From positions 1 through 38,672 of the forward strand of contig DAOTYH010000015.1 in the NCBI GenBank assembly GCA_034435015.1: a stretch of 38,672 nucleotides of DNA, written 5' to 3'. Below, piece by piece: positions 7,875 through 15,063 of this stretch (within the stretch, counting starts at the first letter, position 1; each line of letters opens with the position of its first letter). The notes below the pieces were generated by a model. It saw nothing but the letters and a program-made list of their open reading frames with translations. It was not told where the DNA came from and ran no database searches. Source of the DNA: DAOTYH01 sp034435015. GTDB lineage: Bacteria; Chloroflexota; Anaerolineae; Aggregatilineales; UBA3940. Made by a program: the position numbers and the translations under genes.

Positions 7875-9305
7875 ATGAGTATCAGCTTTGGCACGGATGG
7901 CTGGCGGGCCGTCATCTCAGAAACTTTCACCTTTGGTAACCTGCGCCTCCTCGCTCAGGCCATCGCTGACCTGATTCTGGAAGAGAACAACGGCCAGCCG
8001 CCTCATGCCGTTGTGGGGTTTGATACCCGCTTCCTCTCTGACCGTTACGCCGCTGAGGTAGCCCGTGTGCTGGCTGGGAACGGCATCAAGACCCTGCTGG
8101 CCAACTCGGATGCACCGACGCCGGTCATCTCCTATGCGGTCAAGCAGACCGGGGCGGCGGCAGGGATCATGATCACGGCCAGCCATAACGCCCCGCGCTA
8201 TAACGGCGTCAAGCTGAAAGCCAGCTACGGAGGCTCGGCCAGCCCGGAACAGTGCCGTCGGGTGGAACTGCATCTGCGCGACAATGAGGAACGCGCCCGC
8301 GGCCCTAACTTGATCGATCTGGAGGTTGGCCTTCAAGAAAGGTTGATTGAGCGCTTCAACCCGGTGCCGGCTTACTATGCCCATCTGCGCGAGCTGGTGA
8401 ATCTGGATGCTATCTGTGCGGCCAATCCGCGCGTAGTGCATGACCCGATGTACGGCGCTGGACGCGGCTACATCAAGGGCCTGCTGGGCGGTGTAGGCTG
8501 TCAGGTGCATGAGATCCGCGGCGAAATGAACCCTGGCTTTGGCGGCATTCATCCGGAGCCGCTGGCCAAGTATCTGGGGGCGCTGGCGGCGGCCATCCAG
8601 TCCGGTTTTGGCGAGGTAGGCCTGGCTACGGATGGTGACGCAGATCGTATCGGCGCGATGGACGGCAAGGGCAATTTTGTGGATGCCCACCGCATCTTTG
8701 CGCTGGTACTGCGCTATCTGGTTGAACAGCGCGGTATGAAGGGAACAGTCGTGCGGACCGTCTCAACAACGCGGATGATTGATCGGCTGTGCCGCCGTTA
8801 CGGCCTCCCGCTCAAGGAGACTCCCGTCGGCTTCAACCATATCGCCGACATCATGATGAGCGAGGATGTGCTGATGGGCGGCGAGGAGTCAGGCGGGATC
8901 AGCGTGAAGGGGCATATTCCGGAGGGAGACGGCATCCTGCTGGGGCTGTTGCTTCTGGAGGTGATCGCCACATCCGGCCTGACTCTGGAGGAGCTGGTCA
9001 ACGACTTACATGCCGACGTCGGGCCGGCTTACTATGCCCGCACCGACCTGCGTCTGCGCCGGCCAGTGGACAAGCGGGAAATGACCGCCCGTCTGCGCGA
9101 TGACGCCCCCGCCCAGATCGCCGGCCTGAAGGTTGAGGAGGTCTCCTCGCGGGACGGCGTCAAATACATCATGGAGGATGAGAGCTGGCTGTTGATCCGT
9201 CCCAGCGGCACGGAGCCGGTACTGCGCGTTTACGCTGAGGGGCGCAGTGAAGCCATCCGTGACGGCCTGTTGAAGTACGGCGAGCAGGTCGCGGAGAGCG
9301 TCTGA
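7875..9305 (+). CDS. Phosphoglucomutase/phosphomannomutase family protein
   Basis: Alpha-D-phosphohexomutase that moves phosphate between C1 and C6 of glucose or mannose. The 476-residue product has all four family loops: catalytic serine loop TASHNAPRYNG (S103), metal-binding DGDADRIG (about 253), sugar-binding GGEESGG (about 335) and phosphate-binding RPSGTEP (about 442). The start at 7875 has a strong AGGAGG seven bases upstream. Glucose versus mannose specificity cannot be decided by eye. If it accepts both, it would link the sugar 1-phosphates made by the GH94 and GH130 phosphorylases of this window to glycolysis, but it is far from that locus. The 121-base gap before it separates it from the restriction genes. 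Confidence 0.92.
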   Translation: MSISFGTDGWRAVISETFTFGNLRLLAQAIADLILEENNGQPPHAVVGFDTRFLSDRYAAEVARVLAGNGIKTLLANSDAPTPVISYAVKQTGAAAGIMITASHNAPRYNGVKLKASYGGSASPEQCRRVELHLRDNEERARGPNLIDLEVGLQERLIERFNPVPAYYAHLRELVNLDAICAANPRVVHDPMYGAGRGYIKGLLGGVGCQVHEIRGEMNPGFGGIHPEPLAKYLGALAAAIQSGFGEVGLATDGDADRIGAMDGKGNFVDAHRIFALVLRYLVEQRGMKGTVVRTVSTTRMIDRLCRRYGLPLKETPVGFNHIADIMMSEDVLMGGEESGGISVKGHIPEGDGILLGLLLLEVIATSGLTLEELVNDLHADVGPAYYARTDLRLRRPVDKREMTARLRDDAPAQIAGLKVEEVSSRDGVKYIMEDESWLLIRPSGTEPVLRVYAEGRSEAIRDGLLKYGEQVAESV

Positions 9306-9471
9306 GACACAAAGCAGGGCTTCCAGCGGGAATAGGGAGATTATTTTTCTATCCATATTCAAACCAAACCCAACCTTTCTTTGTATTTATTTTAGAACCC
9401 GACCCGACTAGACTTAAAGCAGGCTTGTGATATGCACTTATGTTCTAATAGCGGGGAGGGCGGTATTTCCT

Positions 9472-9822
9472 ATGATGTTCAATGGGTTATATCCGGCATT
9501 TGCTATAGACAAACTGCTCCATCAGCGTAGCCAGCGCTGGGCCGATCTGGTGGCATGGTTGCGTTCCCTGCCGGTCACCGATCCGCACGTGATGGCTTTC
9601 ACCCTGACCATGCGCCGCCTGCACCGTTACGGCCGTCTTGACGGGACAATTGGGGGCGATTGTCTGTGCGCTGTGTGCGCGGCACAGGTCGTTGGGAATT
9701 TCCGCGGCAGTGAAGAAGAACTGCTCGACTTCTATTACAAGAACCTTGATGAAGTGAATGCGGCTATCAAAGAAATGCGTGCACGCCGCGCTGTGACACG
9801 GCCTCTGGCAGGGGTAGCCTGA
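9472..9822 (+). CDS. Small uncharacterised protein with a CxCxxC cluster
   Basis: I do not recognise this 116-residue protein. It is predicted to be mostly helical, with no signal peptide and no membrane helix. A central GDCLCAVCA segment places cysteines at 64, 66 and 69, which could bind a metal or form a redox site. It is followed by a charged helix (EEELLDFYYKNLDEV) and a basic C-terminus. The ATG at 9472 is chosen because GGAGGG lies 11 bases upstream. The ATG at 9475 is equally possible, and a reading from 9427 lacks a ribosome site. The gene stands alone and ends just before a good terminator, which supports it being real. Confidence 0.7.
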   Translation: MMFNGLYPAFAIDKLLHQRSQRWADLVAWLRSLPVTDPHVMAFTLTMRRLHRYGRLDGTIGGDCLCAVCAAQVVGNFRGSEEELLDFYYKNLDEVNAAIKEMRARRAVTRPLAGVA

Positions 9823-9848
9823 GGCTGACTGTTTGGCCGGGAGGATAG

Positions 9849-9878
9849 GGCGGCTTGGCGGAAGCCGCCTTTTTATTT
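9849..9878 (+). terminator. Intrinsic terminator of the CxCxxC gene
   Basis: Arms GGCGGCTT (9849-9856) and AAGCCGCC (9862-9869) form a perfect 8-bp stem with a 5-base loop, followed by TTTTTATTT. It lies 27 bases after the stop codon. Confidence 0.88.
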
Positions 9879-9880
9879 CA

Positions 9881-9906
9881 GAGGGACAGCAGAGGTGCTG
9901 TCCCTC
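9881..9906. repeat. Perfect 10-bp inverted repeat between convergent genes
   Basis: GAGGGACAGC (9881-9890) and GCTGTCCCTC (9897-9906) flank a 6-base loop. No T tract follows on either strand. It may support 3'-end formation of the minus-strand gene ending at 9940, or be a protein-binding site. Confidence 0.6.
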
Positions 9907-9939
9907 TTGGGTGTGCTCTGTGATGCGGTTGTTCTGATC

Positions 9940-11463
9940 TCAGCGCCGCCTGCGCCGGAATGCCGCCGCCACGCCGGCCAGCCCCATCGGCAGGACAGCG
10001 ACCGCGCCGGGGCAAAGTCTGCCGCGCGGCTGGGTTGTCTCTTCCTCTTCGGCGGCCTGCGGGGCCTCAGCCTCCTCTTCGGCGGGCGGAGCTGGCGGCA
10101 TCCCGCCCATCCCCAGGCTCATATCGTCCACCCACAGGATGCCTTCCCGCCGCTCCTCGCCTGCGCCGAACCCGAACCAGTAACCTGTGACCTGCGAGGG
10201 GTCTATCTCAGAGAGGCCTTCCTCTCCAGCCCAGTCGGGCTTTATGAAGTCCTCCCATGCAAAGAAGACCTGCGCCCAGCCGCCTACGCTCTCTGGCGGC
10301 GTGTCGAAGTAGACTTCGAACGGTGTAGCGGCATCGGGGCCGCCGGAGCCGACCCCAAACGTGATCTCATGCTGGCCTTCATCCGAGTAGAACCACAAAG
10401 AGATGCCGTCACTGCCGCTCCAGTTCTCCAGAGCTCTGTAGATGCGGCCGCAGGTAGCCCAGCCGCCGGCTGTCACAACGTAATGGATACGGAGCGAGGC
10501 ACTGCCTCCGTGAGCCGCTGTGCTGTCTGCCCCGCACTCAATGACCGATGCCGGGCTGTCGCTGTTGGGTTCGAGGGGTTCAACCAGCGACTCGAAGTCC
10601 TCGATCAGGCCGGCGCCTGCCGCACTGACCGGGGGGCCTGCCTCCCCTTCCGCGGATGTCGGCCTAGCGGGCGGCAGACCCTCTTCGCCCCAGTAGGCAC
10701 GGACGGCCTGATCAATGAAGGCCACAAACTGCGGGCCAATGATCTGGTTGGCCTGCTCGTTGGGATGTGCGTCGTACTCGTCGCCCCGATACTCGCGGCG
10801 CAGGAAGTTGTCGTCGCCGGCCAGCAGGCCGAAGAAGTCAAACACCGTCACGTTCGGGTGGCCGGCCAGATACTCATCAGACTGAAGCCACTGAGTGAAG
10901 GCACGCGCCCGTGCCGCCTCCTGCGGGTTGCTGTTGGCGGGGACCTGCGGCGGCTGGGTCACGATGATGAACAGTTTGTCGGGGTATTGATCCATGCGGT
11001 CACGGATGGAGAGGTAGTATGACTGGTAATCCGCAAGCTGGGCGTCATCGCCGATGTTGCTGACCGGGAAGCACGATTTGAAGAGGATGACATCGTACTG
11101 CATCAGGTAGCTGAAAGTGTTGTCCGGCGGATCGTGCAGAGGCTGAGCGAAGATGGCCGCGAAGCCGTCGGGATCGGTATTGTCGTCGGGTACATTGAAG
11201 TTTGTGCCAGTGTACGTCCCGTCTGCCAGACGCAGGCCGTCATCGTTGTAGCCGTGATCGTAGAACTCGTAGCCCAGTGCGGTCAGCCCTTCCCGAACAC
11301 CGCCCTGTTCAATGAGATTCTGCCCGCACGAGTGATGAAGAAAAATGATGCGGATCGGCGACTGGGCGGAGGCCGGGCCGACTGCCGCCAGCAGGAGGAT
11401 GAGCAGGGCACATCCAGTCACGATCCTGCCAGCAGGCGCTGACAGGTAAACCGACCGTTGCAT
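9940..11463 (-). CDS. Secreted SGNH-like protein with carbohydrate-binding-like domain and C-terminal sorting-like tail
   Basis: The 507-residue product has a signal peptide (hydrophobic 16-34, ending ASA-Q). The N-terminal domain (about 35-255) begins with a FLHHSCGQNL segment (S45) and ends with DAHPNEQ (D231, H233), the Ser and Asp-x-His positions expected in SGNH/GDSL hydrolases. Residues about 285-455 form a beta-rich domain with ENWSGSDGISLWFYSD and ILWVDDMSLG, like CIA30/CBM11-type glycan-binding domains. After an acidic Glu/Ala/Pro linker comes a short tail: a CPG motif (C484), one hydrophobic helix and five terminal arginines. That tripartite layout resembles sortase- or exosortase-type signals. 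The substrate is unknown. A terminator separates it from the cfa gene upstream. Confidence 0.78.
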   Translation of the reverse strand: MQRSVYLSAPAGRIVTGCALLILLLAAVGPASAQSPIRIIFLHHSCGQNLIEQGGVREGLTALGYEFYDHGYNDDGLRLADGTYTGTNFNVPDDNTDPDGFAAIFAQPLHDPPDNTFSYLMQYDVILFKSCFPVSNIGDDAQLADYQSYYLSIRDRMDQYPDKLFIIVTQPPQVPANSNPQEAARARAFTQWLQSDEYLAGHPNVTVFDFFGLLAGDDNFLRREYRGDEYDAHPNEQANQIIGPQFVAFIDQAVRAYWGEEGLPPARPTSAEGEAGPPVSAAGAGLIEDFESLVEPLEPNSDSPASVIECGADSTAAHGGSASLRIHYVVTAGGWATCGRIYRALENWSGSDGISLWFYSDEGQHEITFGVGSGGPDAATPFEVYFDTPPESVGGWAQVFFAWEDFIKPDWAGEEGLSEIDPSQVTGYWFGFGAGEERREGILWVDDMSLGMGGMPPAPPAEEEAEAPQAAEEEETTQPRGRLCPGAVAVLPMGLAGVAAAFRRRRR

Positions 11464-11497
11464 GAGACACCTTCCCTTCTCTCGATGCCCTGACCAG

Positions 11498-11526
11498 AAT
11501 AAAAAGGGGCGGCCCTTTAGCCGCCC
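11498..11526 (-). terminator. Intrinsic terminator of the cyclopropane synthase gene, containing its stop codon
   Basis: Read on the minus strand, GGGCGGC and GCCGCCC make a 7-bp stem around the loop TAAAGG, followed by CTTTTTATT. The TAA stop of the gene lies in the loop, so the ascending arm is made of the last codons. Confidence 0.88.
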
Positions 11527-12875
11527 TCCTCATACTGATAACTGCGTGTCCACGGCTGACCGCTTACGCCCCCCTCCGCGTTCTTGGAGAGCAGGGCCTG
11601 ATAGACGTTCAGGCGGCTTCGGGAGAAGCCATGCGATGATCCTGCCATGTAGATACGCCATACTCGGTAGGTCGGCTCGTCCACGTATTGAAGCGCCTCT
11701 TGATGATGTTCCTCCAGCCGCCGCACCCAGTGCCGCAGGGTGAGGGCATAGTGCTCCCTCAGCGACTCCACATCACGCACCTCAAAGCCGGCCCCTTCGG
11801 CGGCCTGAAGGGTCTGGTTGATGTCCACCAGTTCACCGTCGGGGAAGACATACCGATCCATGAAGCTGTTTCTCTTGTACAGCCAGCGTCCCAGCGGTTT
11901 GGTCTTGGGGTTATGGCTGGTCATGCTGGCAATGCCGTGATTCAGGAACAGGCCGCCCGGCTTAAGCAGTTTCCATGCCTGAGCGAAGTAGAGCGGCAGT
12001 TTAGCGGCCCCTACATGTTCAAACATCCCTACGCTGACCAGCTTGTCAAAAGGCTGGTCGGCAGGCACCTCGCGGTAGTCCTGCAATAACACCCGGCAAC
12101 GCTCAGTCAGGCCGGCCTGCGCGATGCGTTCCTGTGCCCATGCCGCCTGCTTTTCGCTCAGCGTGATGCCGGTCACGTCCACGCCGTAATGCTGAGCGGC
12201 GTAGATCGCCAGCCCGCCCCACCCACAGCCGATGTCCAGCAGGCGCTCGCCCGGCTTGAGCTGAAGCTTGCGGCAGATGTGTTCCAGCTTCTGCCGCTGG
12301 GCGGTGTGGATGTCCTCCTCGCCCGTCTTGAAGTAGGCGCATGAGTACACCATCATCTCGTCGAGATAGAGCGCGTAGAACTCGTTGGACACGTCGTAGT
12401 GGAACTGCACGCTTTGACGGTCGCGGCGGCGCGAGTGGAGCTTCCCGACGGGCTTCAGACCGGGGCGGGTTGTCTCGGCCACTATGTCGCGCGGCAGTGC
12501 CAGCAGTTGGCCGATCAGCCAGAGGGCCGTGCCGGCAGACAAATGCAGGGACTGGAAGTAATCCATCAGGCTGGTCGCGGCGATGATGTCCCCCTCGATG
12601 TCAAAGTCATCGAAGATGAACGCCTCGCCTAGATTCAGCTCGCTGGGCGGAAGGAACATGCGCCGTAAAGCGGCAGGGTGCTTGAGAACCAGTGTGAAGC
12701 GCGCCCTGCCGTCGGCAGGCTGGATGGGGCAGGAGCCGTCCCATAGCCGGACGGCGAAGTCCGGCGGTCCGTAGCCGGCAAAGATACGTCTGAGGATGGC
12801 GGTACTGCGTTCAAGGTGGAGAGCGGCGGTGTCACGGGCCAGTGTACGTTCCAGAGGTGAGGTTGAGCCGGTCAT
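11517..12875 (-). CDS. cfa: Cyclopropane-fatty-acyl-phospholipid synthase
   Basis: Transfers a methylene group from AdoMet to double bonds of membrane lipid acyl chains (EC 2.1.1.79), or makes a related methylated fatty acid, acting at the membrane surface. The 452-residue product has the AdoMet-binding LLDIGCGWGGLA motif, VTGITLSEKQ, SVGMFEHVG, LNHGI and the C-terminal WRIYMAGSSHGF block typical of the family. The start ATG at 12875 follows AGGAGG by six bases. A longer reading to 12926 would begin with an implausible Cys/Arg-rich run. An extended -10 box lies about 40 bases upstream. The final codons form the terminator stem. Confidence 0.93.
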   Translation of the reverse strand: MTGSTSPLERTLARDTAALHLERSTAILRRIFAGYGPPDFAVRLWDGSCPIQPADGRARFTLVLKHPAALRRMFLPPSELNLGEAFIFDDFDIEGDIIAATSLMDYFQSLHLSAGTALWLIGQLLALPRDIVAETTRPGLKPVGKLHSRRRDRQSVQFHYDVSNEFYALYLDEMMVYSCAYFKTGEEDIHTAQRQKLEHICRKLQLKPGERLLDIGCGWGGLAIYAAQHYGVDVTGITLSEKQAAWAQERIAQAGLTERCRVLLQDYREVPADQPFDKLVSVGMFEHVGAAKLPLYFAQAWKLLKPGGLFLNHGIASMTSHNPKTKPLGRWLYKRNSFMDRYVFPDGELVDINQTLQAAEGAGFEVRDVESLREHYALTLRHWVRRLEEHHQEALQYVDEPTYRVWRIYMAGSSHGFSRSRLNVYQALLSKNAEGGVSGQPWTRSYQYEEGG

Positions 12876-12916
12876 ACATCTCCTCCTGCAACAGCAACAG
12901 TATGAACGACTTTCCC

Positions 12917-12925
12917 ATTGTATCA
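12917..12925 (-). promoter_or_regulatory. Extended -10 promoter element for cfa
   Basis: On the minus strand TGATACAAT stands 42 bases before the start codon. The -35 region is not consensus and is occupied by a hairpin-forming repeat (12928-12948). The same TGATACAAT occurs before the PhzF-like gene. Confidence 0.5.
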
Positions 12926-12934
12926 CTGGCAGGC

Positions 12935-12957
12935 AAAAAGTGCCTGCCCCTCAGGCA
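12935..12957 (-). terminator. Intrinsic terminator of the receiver-domain gene
   Basis: On the minus strand TGCCTG, loop AGGGG, CAGGCA and then CTTTTT. The stem is only 6 bp. The second arm can instead pair with a downstream TGCCTGCC (perfect 8-bp stem, 12928-12948), which would break the terminator. Confidence 0.6.
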
Positions 12958-12994
12958 GACCCTGTCACTCACTCGGCGTCTGTCTGAGGGGACC

Positions 12995-13630
12995 TCAGCC
13001 CTTGTCCTTCTTCTTTTTCTTTTCTTCGTCCTCCTCCCGGTAGTACTGGCCGGGGATGGGGCGGGTGTCGTCCTTCTCTAGTTTGAAGTCCTCTGGGTAA
13101 GGGGACGGCGTCTTGGTTTTGGCCTTGCCTGCCGCCGGACGGGGCTTGGCCTTGGGCGGCGGAGCCTTTGCCGGAGATACGGTCTCCAGCGGGGGCAGGG
13201 GGCCGGTCACTGGGCCGGCGTCAGCCTCCTGAACGGCTTCAGGGGGAGGTTCGTGCCTGCCTGCCTGTGCCGCCGCCTGTACTTCGGCCAGCAAGCGGTC
13301 CAGGTTGACCGGTTTCTTCAGGTAACGCGTCGCCCCAACCGCATACCCGCGCCGGACATCCTCACGGGCGGTGCGTGCTGAGACGATGATGATCGGCAGA
13401 AGGGCTGTCTCCGGCTGAGTGCGCAGTTCCTTGCAAATCTCGTAGCCGTCGGCATCCGGCAGCATGAGATCAAGGATCAGCACATCGGGCCTTTCCTTTG
13501 CGACAGCGGCCAGCCCGGCGGCGCCGGTGTAAGCGCCTTCGGCTTCAATATCGTACAGCTTCAAGAAGGCCTTGAACATCGTAACGGTCTCCGGCTCGTC
13601 GTCAATGATGAAGACCTTGATTGGAGCCAT
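12995..13630 (-). CDS. Stand-alone response-regulator receiver protein with Lys-rich tail
   Basis: A phospho-acceptor switch protein of 211 residues. The receiver domain (1-120) shows the acidic pair D10-D11, phospho-acceptor D54 in LILDLMLPD, the switch Ser in IIIVSAR and Lys in YLKKPV. There is no DNA-binding or enzymatic output domain. Instead a Pro/Ala/Lys-rich, probably disordered region (about 130-185) leads to a charged end (REEDEEKKKKKDKG). The ATG at 13630 is used because AGGGGGC precedes it; upstream residues in frame look non-coding. No histidine kinase is in the window. It lies 62 bases behind the GNAT-like gene, probably in its operon. Confidence 0.88.
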   Translation of the reverse strand: MAPIKVFIIDDEPETVTMFKAFLKLYDIEAEGAYTGAAGLAAVAKERPDVLILDLMLPDADGYEICKELRTQPETALLPIIIVSARTAREDVRRGYAVGATRYLKKPVNLDRLLAEVQAAAQAGRHEPPPEAVQEADAGPVTGPLPPLETVSPAKAPPPKAKPRPAAGKAKTKTPSPYPEDFKLEKDDTRPIPGQYYREEDEEKKKKKDKG

Positions 13631-13692
13631 GTGTATGCCCCCTGTCCCTATCCTGTCTAATGCGGCGCTCCCGGCCTTCCCCATCCTGTCTG

Positions 13693-14853
13693 TTAACGGA
13701 ACTTCTTCTCAAACACGCGGTATGTCTTATAGACCTTCGCCCCCAGCATCTCAATAGCACGGTTCATCATATCATTGGTTTCTAGAATCCACGACATCTC
13801 AATATTGACATAACCGCGCGGCAGGCCGTTCTTGATCATCTCGTAGTACATCAGCGCATCTACGCCTGTGCCGCGATACTCCTCCAGCACGCCCAGCCCC
13901 CACACACGCACCCCGCTGATGTCACGGCGCACCTTCCAGTGCCACAGCAGGCGCAGCATCTGAAGCCACTCCGGCTCGCCCGGCTTGCAGTGTGCCTTGC
14001 GGAGCGGCTGGTAAATATCGGGGAGCGGCAGGCCAAACGCGACCGGCTTGCTGTCTACCTCCACAATCACGACGATGTGGGGGTCCACCATCGGCTTGAG
14101 GTCTCTGGCGAGCTTGTCTATCTCCTCGTCGTCCATCGGCACGAAGCCCCAGTTCTTGGCCCATGCCTGATTGTAGATCACCTTGAGCCGTTCGACCTCA
14201 GCCCTGAAATCACGCAGATTGGCCTGCCGTACCTTGAAGCTGCGCCGTGTCCTGATCTTGTTGACAACGCGCGTCAGCTTTTCCGGCAGTTTGTCGGCCT
14301 TCCTGCCGCCCCAATCCTCGCCGTTGAAGTGCCAGTACCACAAGTCCATCGCCTTCTGGTAGCCGGCGCTTTCTACAAAGCCCCGATAGTAGGGCCGTGA
14401 GTGGGGCGTCATGATCATCTGCGGGTGCTCAAACCCGTCAATCAGCATCCCGATCTCGCTGTTGGTGCTGAAGGTAGCCGGCCCCATGATCGCGTCCACG
14501 CCGCGTGCCTTGACCCATTCCTCGGCGGCGTTCAGCAGGGCCAGTGCCGCCTCACGATCATCAAGCACCTCGAACTGCCCGAACCAGCCCATGTTCTGCT
14601 CCTGAAACCGGTTATAGGCGTGGTTGATGTGGGCAATGATCGTGCCGACCGGCTGGCCGCCGCGCCATGCCACGAACTTCTCGAAGTCAATATGCTTCAG
14701 TTCGACGTTGTGGGCTGGGTCGAAGAAGCGGACATGCTCACTCCACAGCGGAGGGGTCCAGCAGGGGTCGTCCTTATAGACCGTCCACGGCATCCGCAGG
14801 AAGGCCTGCTGATCGGCTTCTGAAGAGACTGGCCGCACGGATAGGTCAGACAT
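13693..14853 (-). CDS. GNAT-superfamily acetyltransferase-like protein
   Basis: A 386-residue protein. The C-terminal third holds the acetyl-CoA-binding motif (GLGVLEEYRGTGVDALMYYE: beta strand, R-G-T-G loop, helix). This is followed by INIEMSWILETN-like sequence, as in large two-domain GNAT proteins found next to lipid or N-acyl genes. The N-terminal part contains MGPATFSTNSEIGMLIDGF and SRPYYRGFVESAGYQKAMD, also seen in these proteins. The natural acceptor is not known. The start at 14853 has GAGGGAG five bases upstream. An in-frame extension to 14898 is less likely. An extended -10 box (TGGCATAAT) is at 14920-14928, divergent from the LacI regulator. Confidence 0.8.
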   Translation of the reverse strand: MSDLSVRPVSSEADQQAFLRMPWTVYKDDPCWTPPLWSEHVRFFDPAHNVELKHIDFEKFVAWRGGQPVGTIIAHINHAYNRFQEQNMGWFGQFEVLDDREAALALLNAAEEWVKARGVDAIMGPATFSTNSEIGMLIDGFEHPQMIMTPHSRPYYRGFVESAGYQKAMDLWYWHFNGEDWGGRKADKLPEKLTRVVNKIRTRRSFKVRQANLRDFRAEVERLKVIYNQAWAKNWGFVPMDDEEIDKLARDLKPMVDPHIVVIVEVDSKPVAFGLPLPDIYQPLRKAHCKPGEPEWLQMLRLLWHWKVRRDISGVRVWGLGVLEEYRGTGVDALMYYEMIKNGLPRGYVNIEMSWILETNDMMNRAIEMLGAKVYKTYRVFEKKFR

Positions 14854-14913
14854 ACGCTCTCCCTCACAGGCAATGATCATGACAGTGGATACGCCCACAA
14901 GTTTAAGCGCACG

Positions 14914-14928
14914 GGCAGAATTATGCCA
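14914..14928 (-). promoter_or_regulatory. Extended -10 promoter for the GNAT-like gene within a palindrome
   Basis: Minus-strand TGGCATAAT (14928-14920). The element lies in GGCAGAATTATGCC (14914-14927), which is palindromic in 12 of 14 positions, so a repressor could cover the promoter. Confidence 0.4.
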
Positions 14929-14986
14929 ATCTTGCCTGCCTGCCGCCCGGCGGGAGGCCGTCAGCCTTCATGATGCCTCGAACCTA

Positions 14987-15015
14987 TTGACAAGCGGTGA
15001 AAATCGTCTTAAGAT
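14987..15015 (+). promoter_or_regulatory. Strong promoter for LacI regulator 1 and GH130
   Basis: TTGACA (14987-14992), exactly 17 bp, then TAAGAT (15010-15015). Predicted start of transcription is near 15022, giving a leader of about 42 bases before the TTG start. Confidence 0.8.
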
Positions 15016-15026
15016 ATTTTAGTAGA

Positions 15027-15046
15027 ACTTTATCTAAAGTCTTTAG
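15027..15046 (+). promoter_or_regulatory. Candidate operator: overlapping AT-rich palindromes
   Basis: ACTTTA-TC-TAAAGT (15027-15040) overlaps CTAAAG-T-CTTTAG (15034-15046), so three related half-sites follow each other just downstream of the expected transcription start. The position suits autorepression by regulator 1. Unlike classic LacI sites there is no central CG. Confidence 0.5.
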
Positions 15047-15063
15047 TCCTCCGGGAGTCTGCC

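Noticed and set aside
9895..11022. Plus-strand open frame (375 codons) opposite the SGNH-like gene
   Set aside because: It is antisense to a protein with signal peptide and domain motifs, begins inside an inverted repeat and has no family signature.
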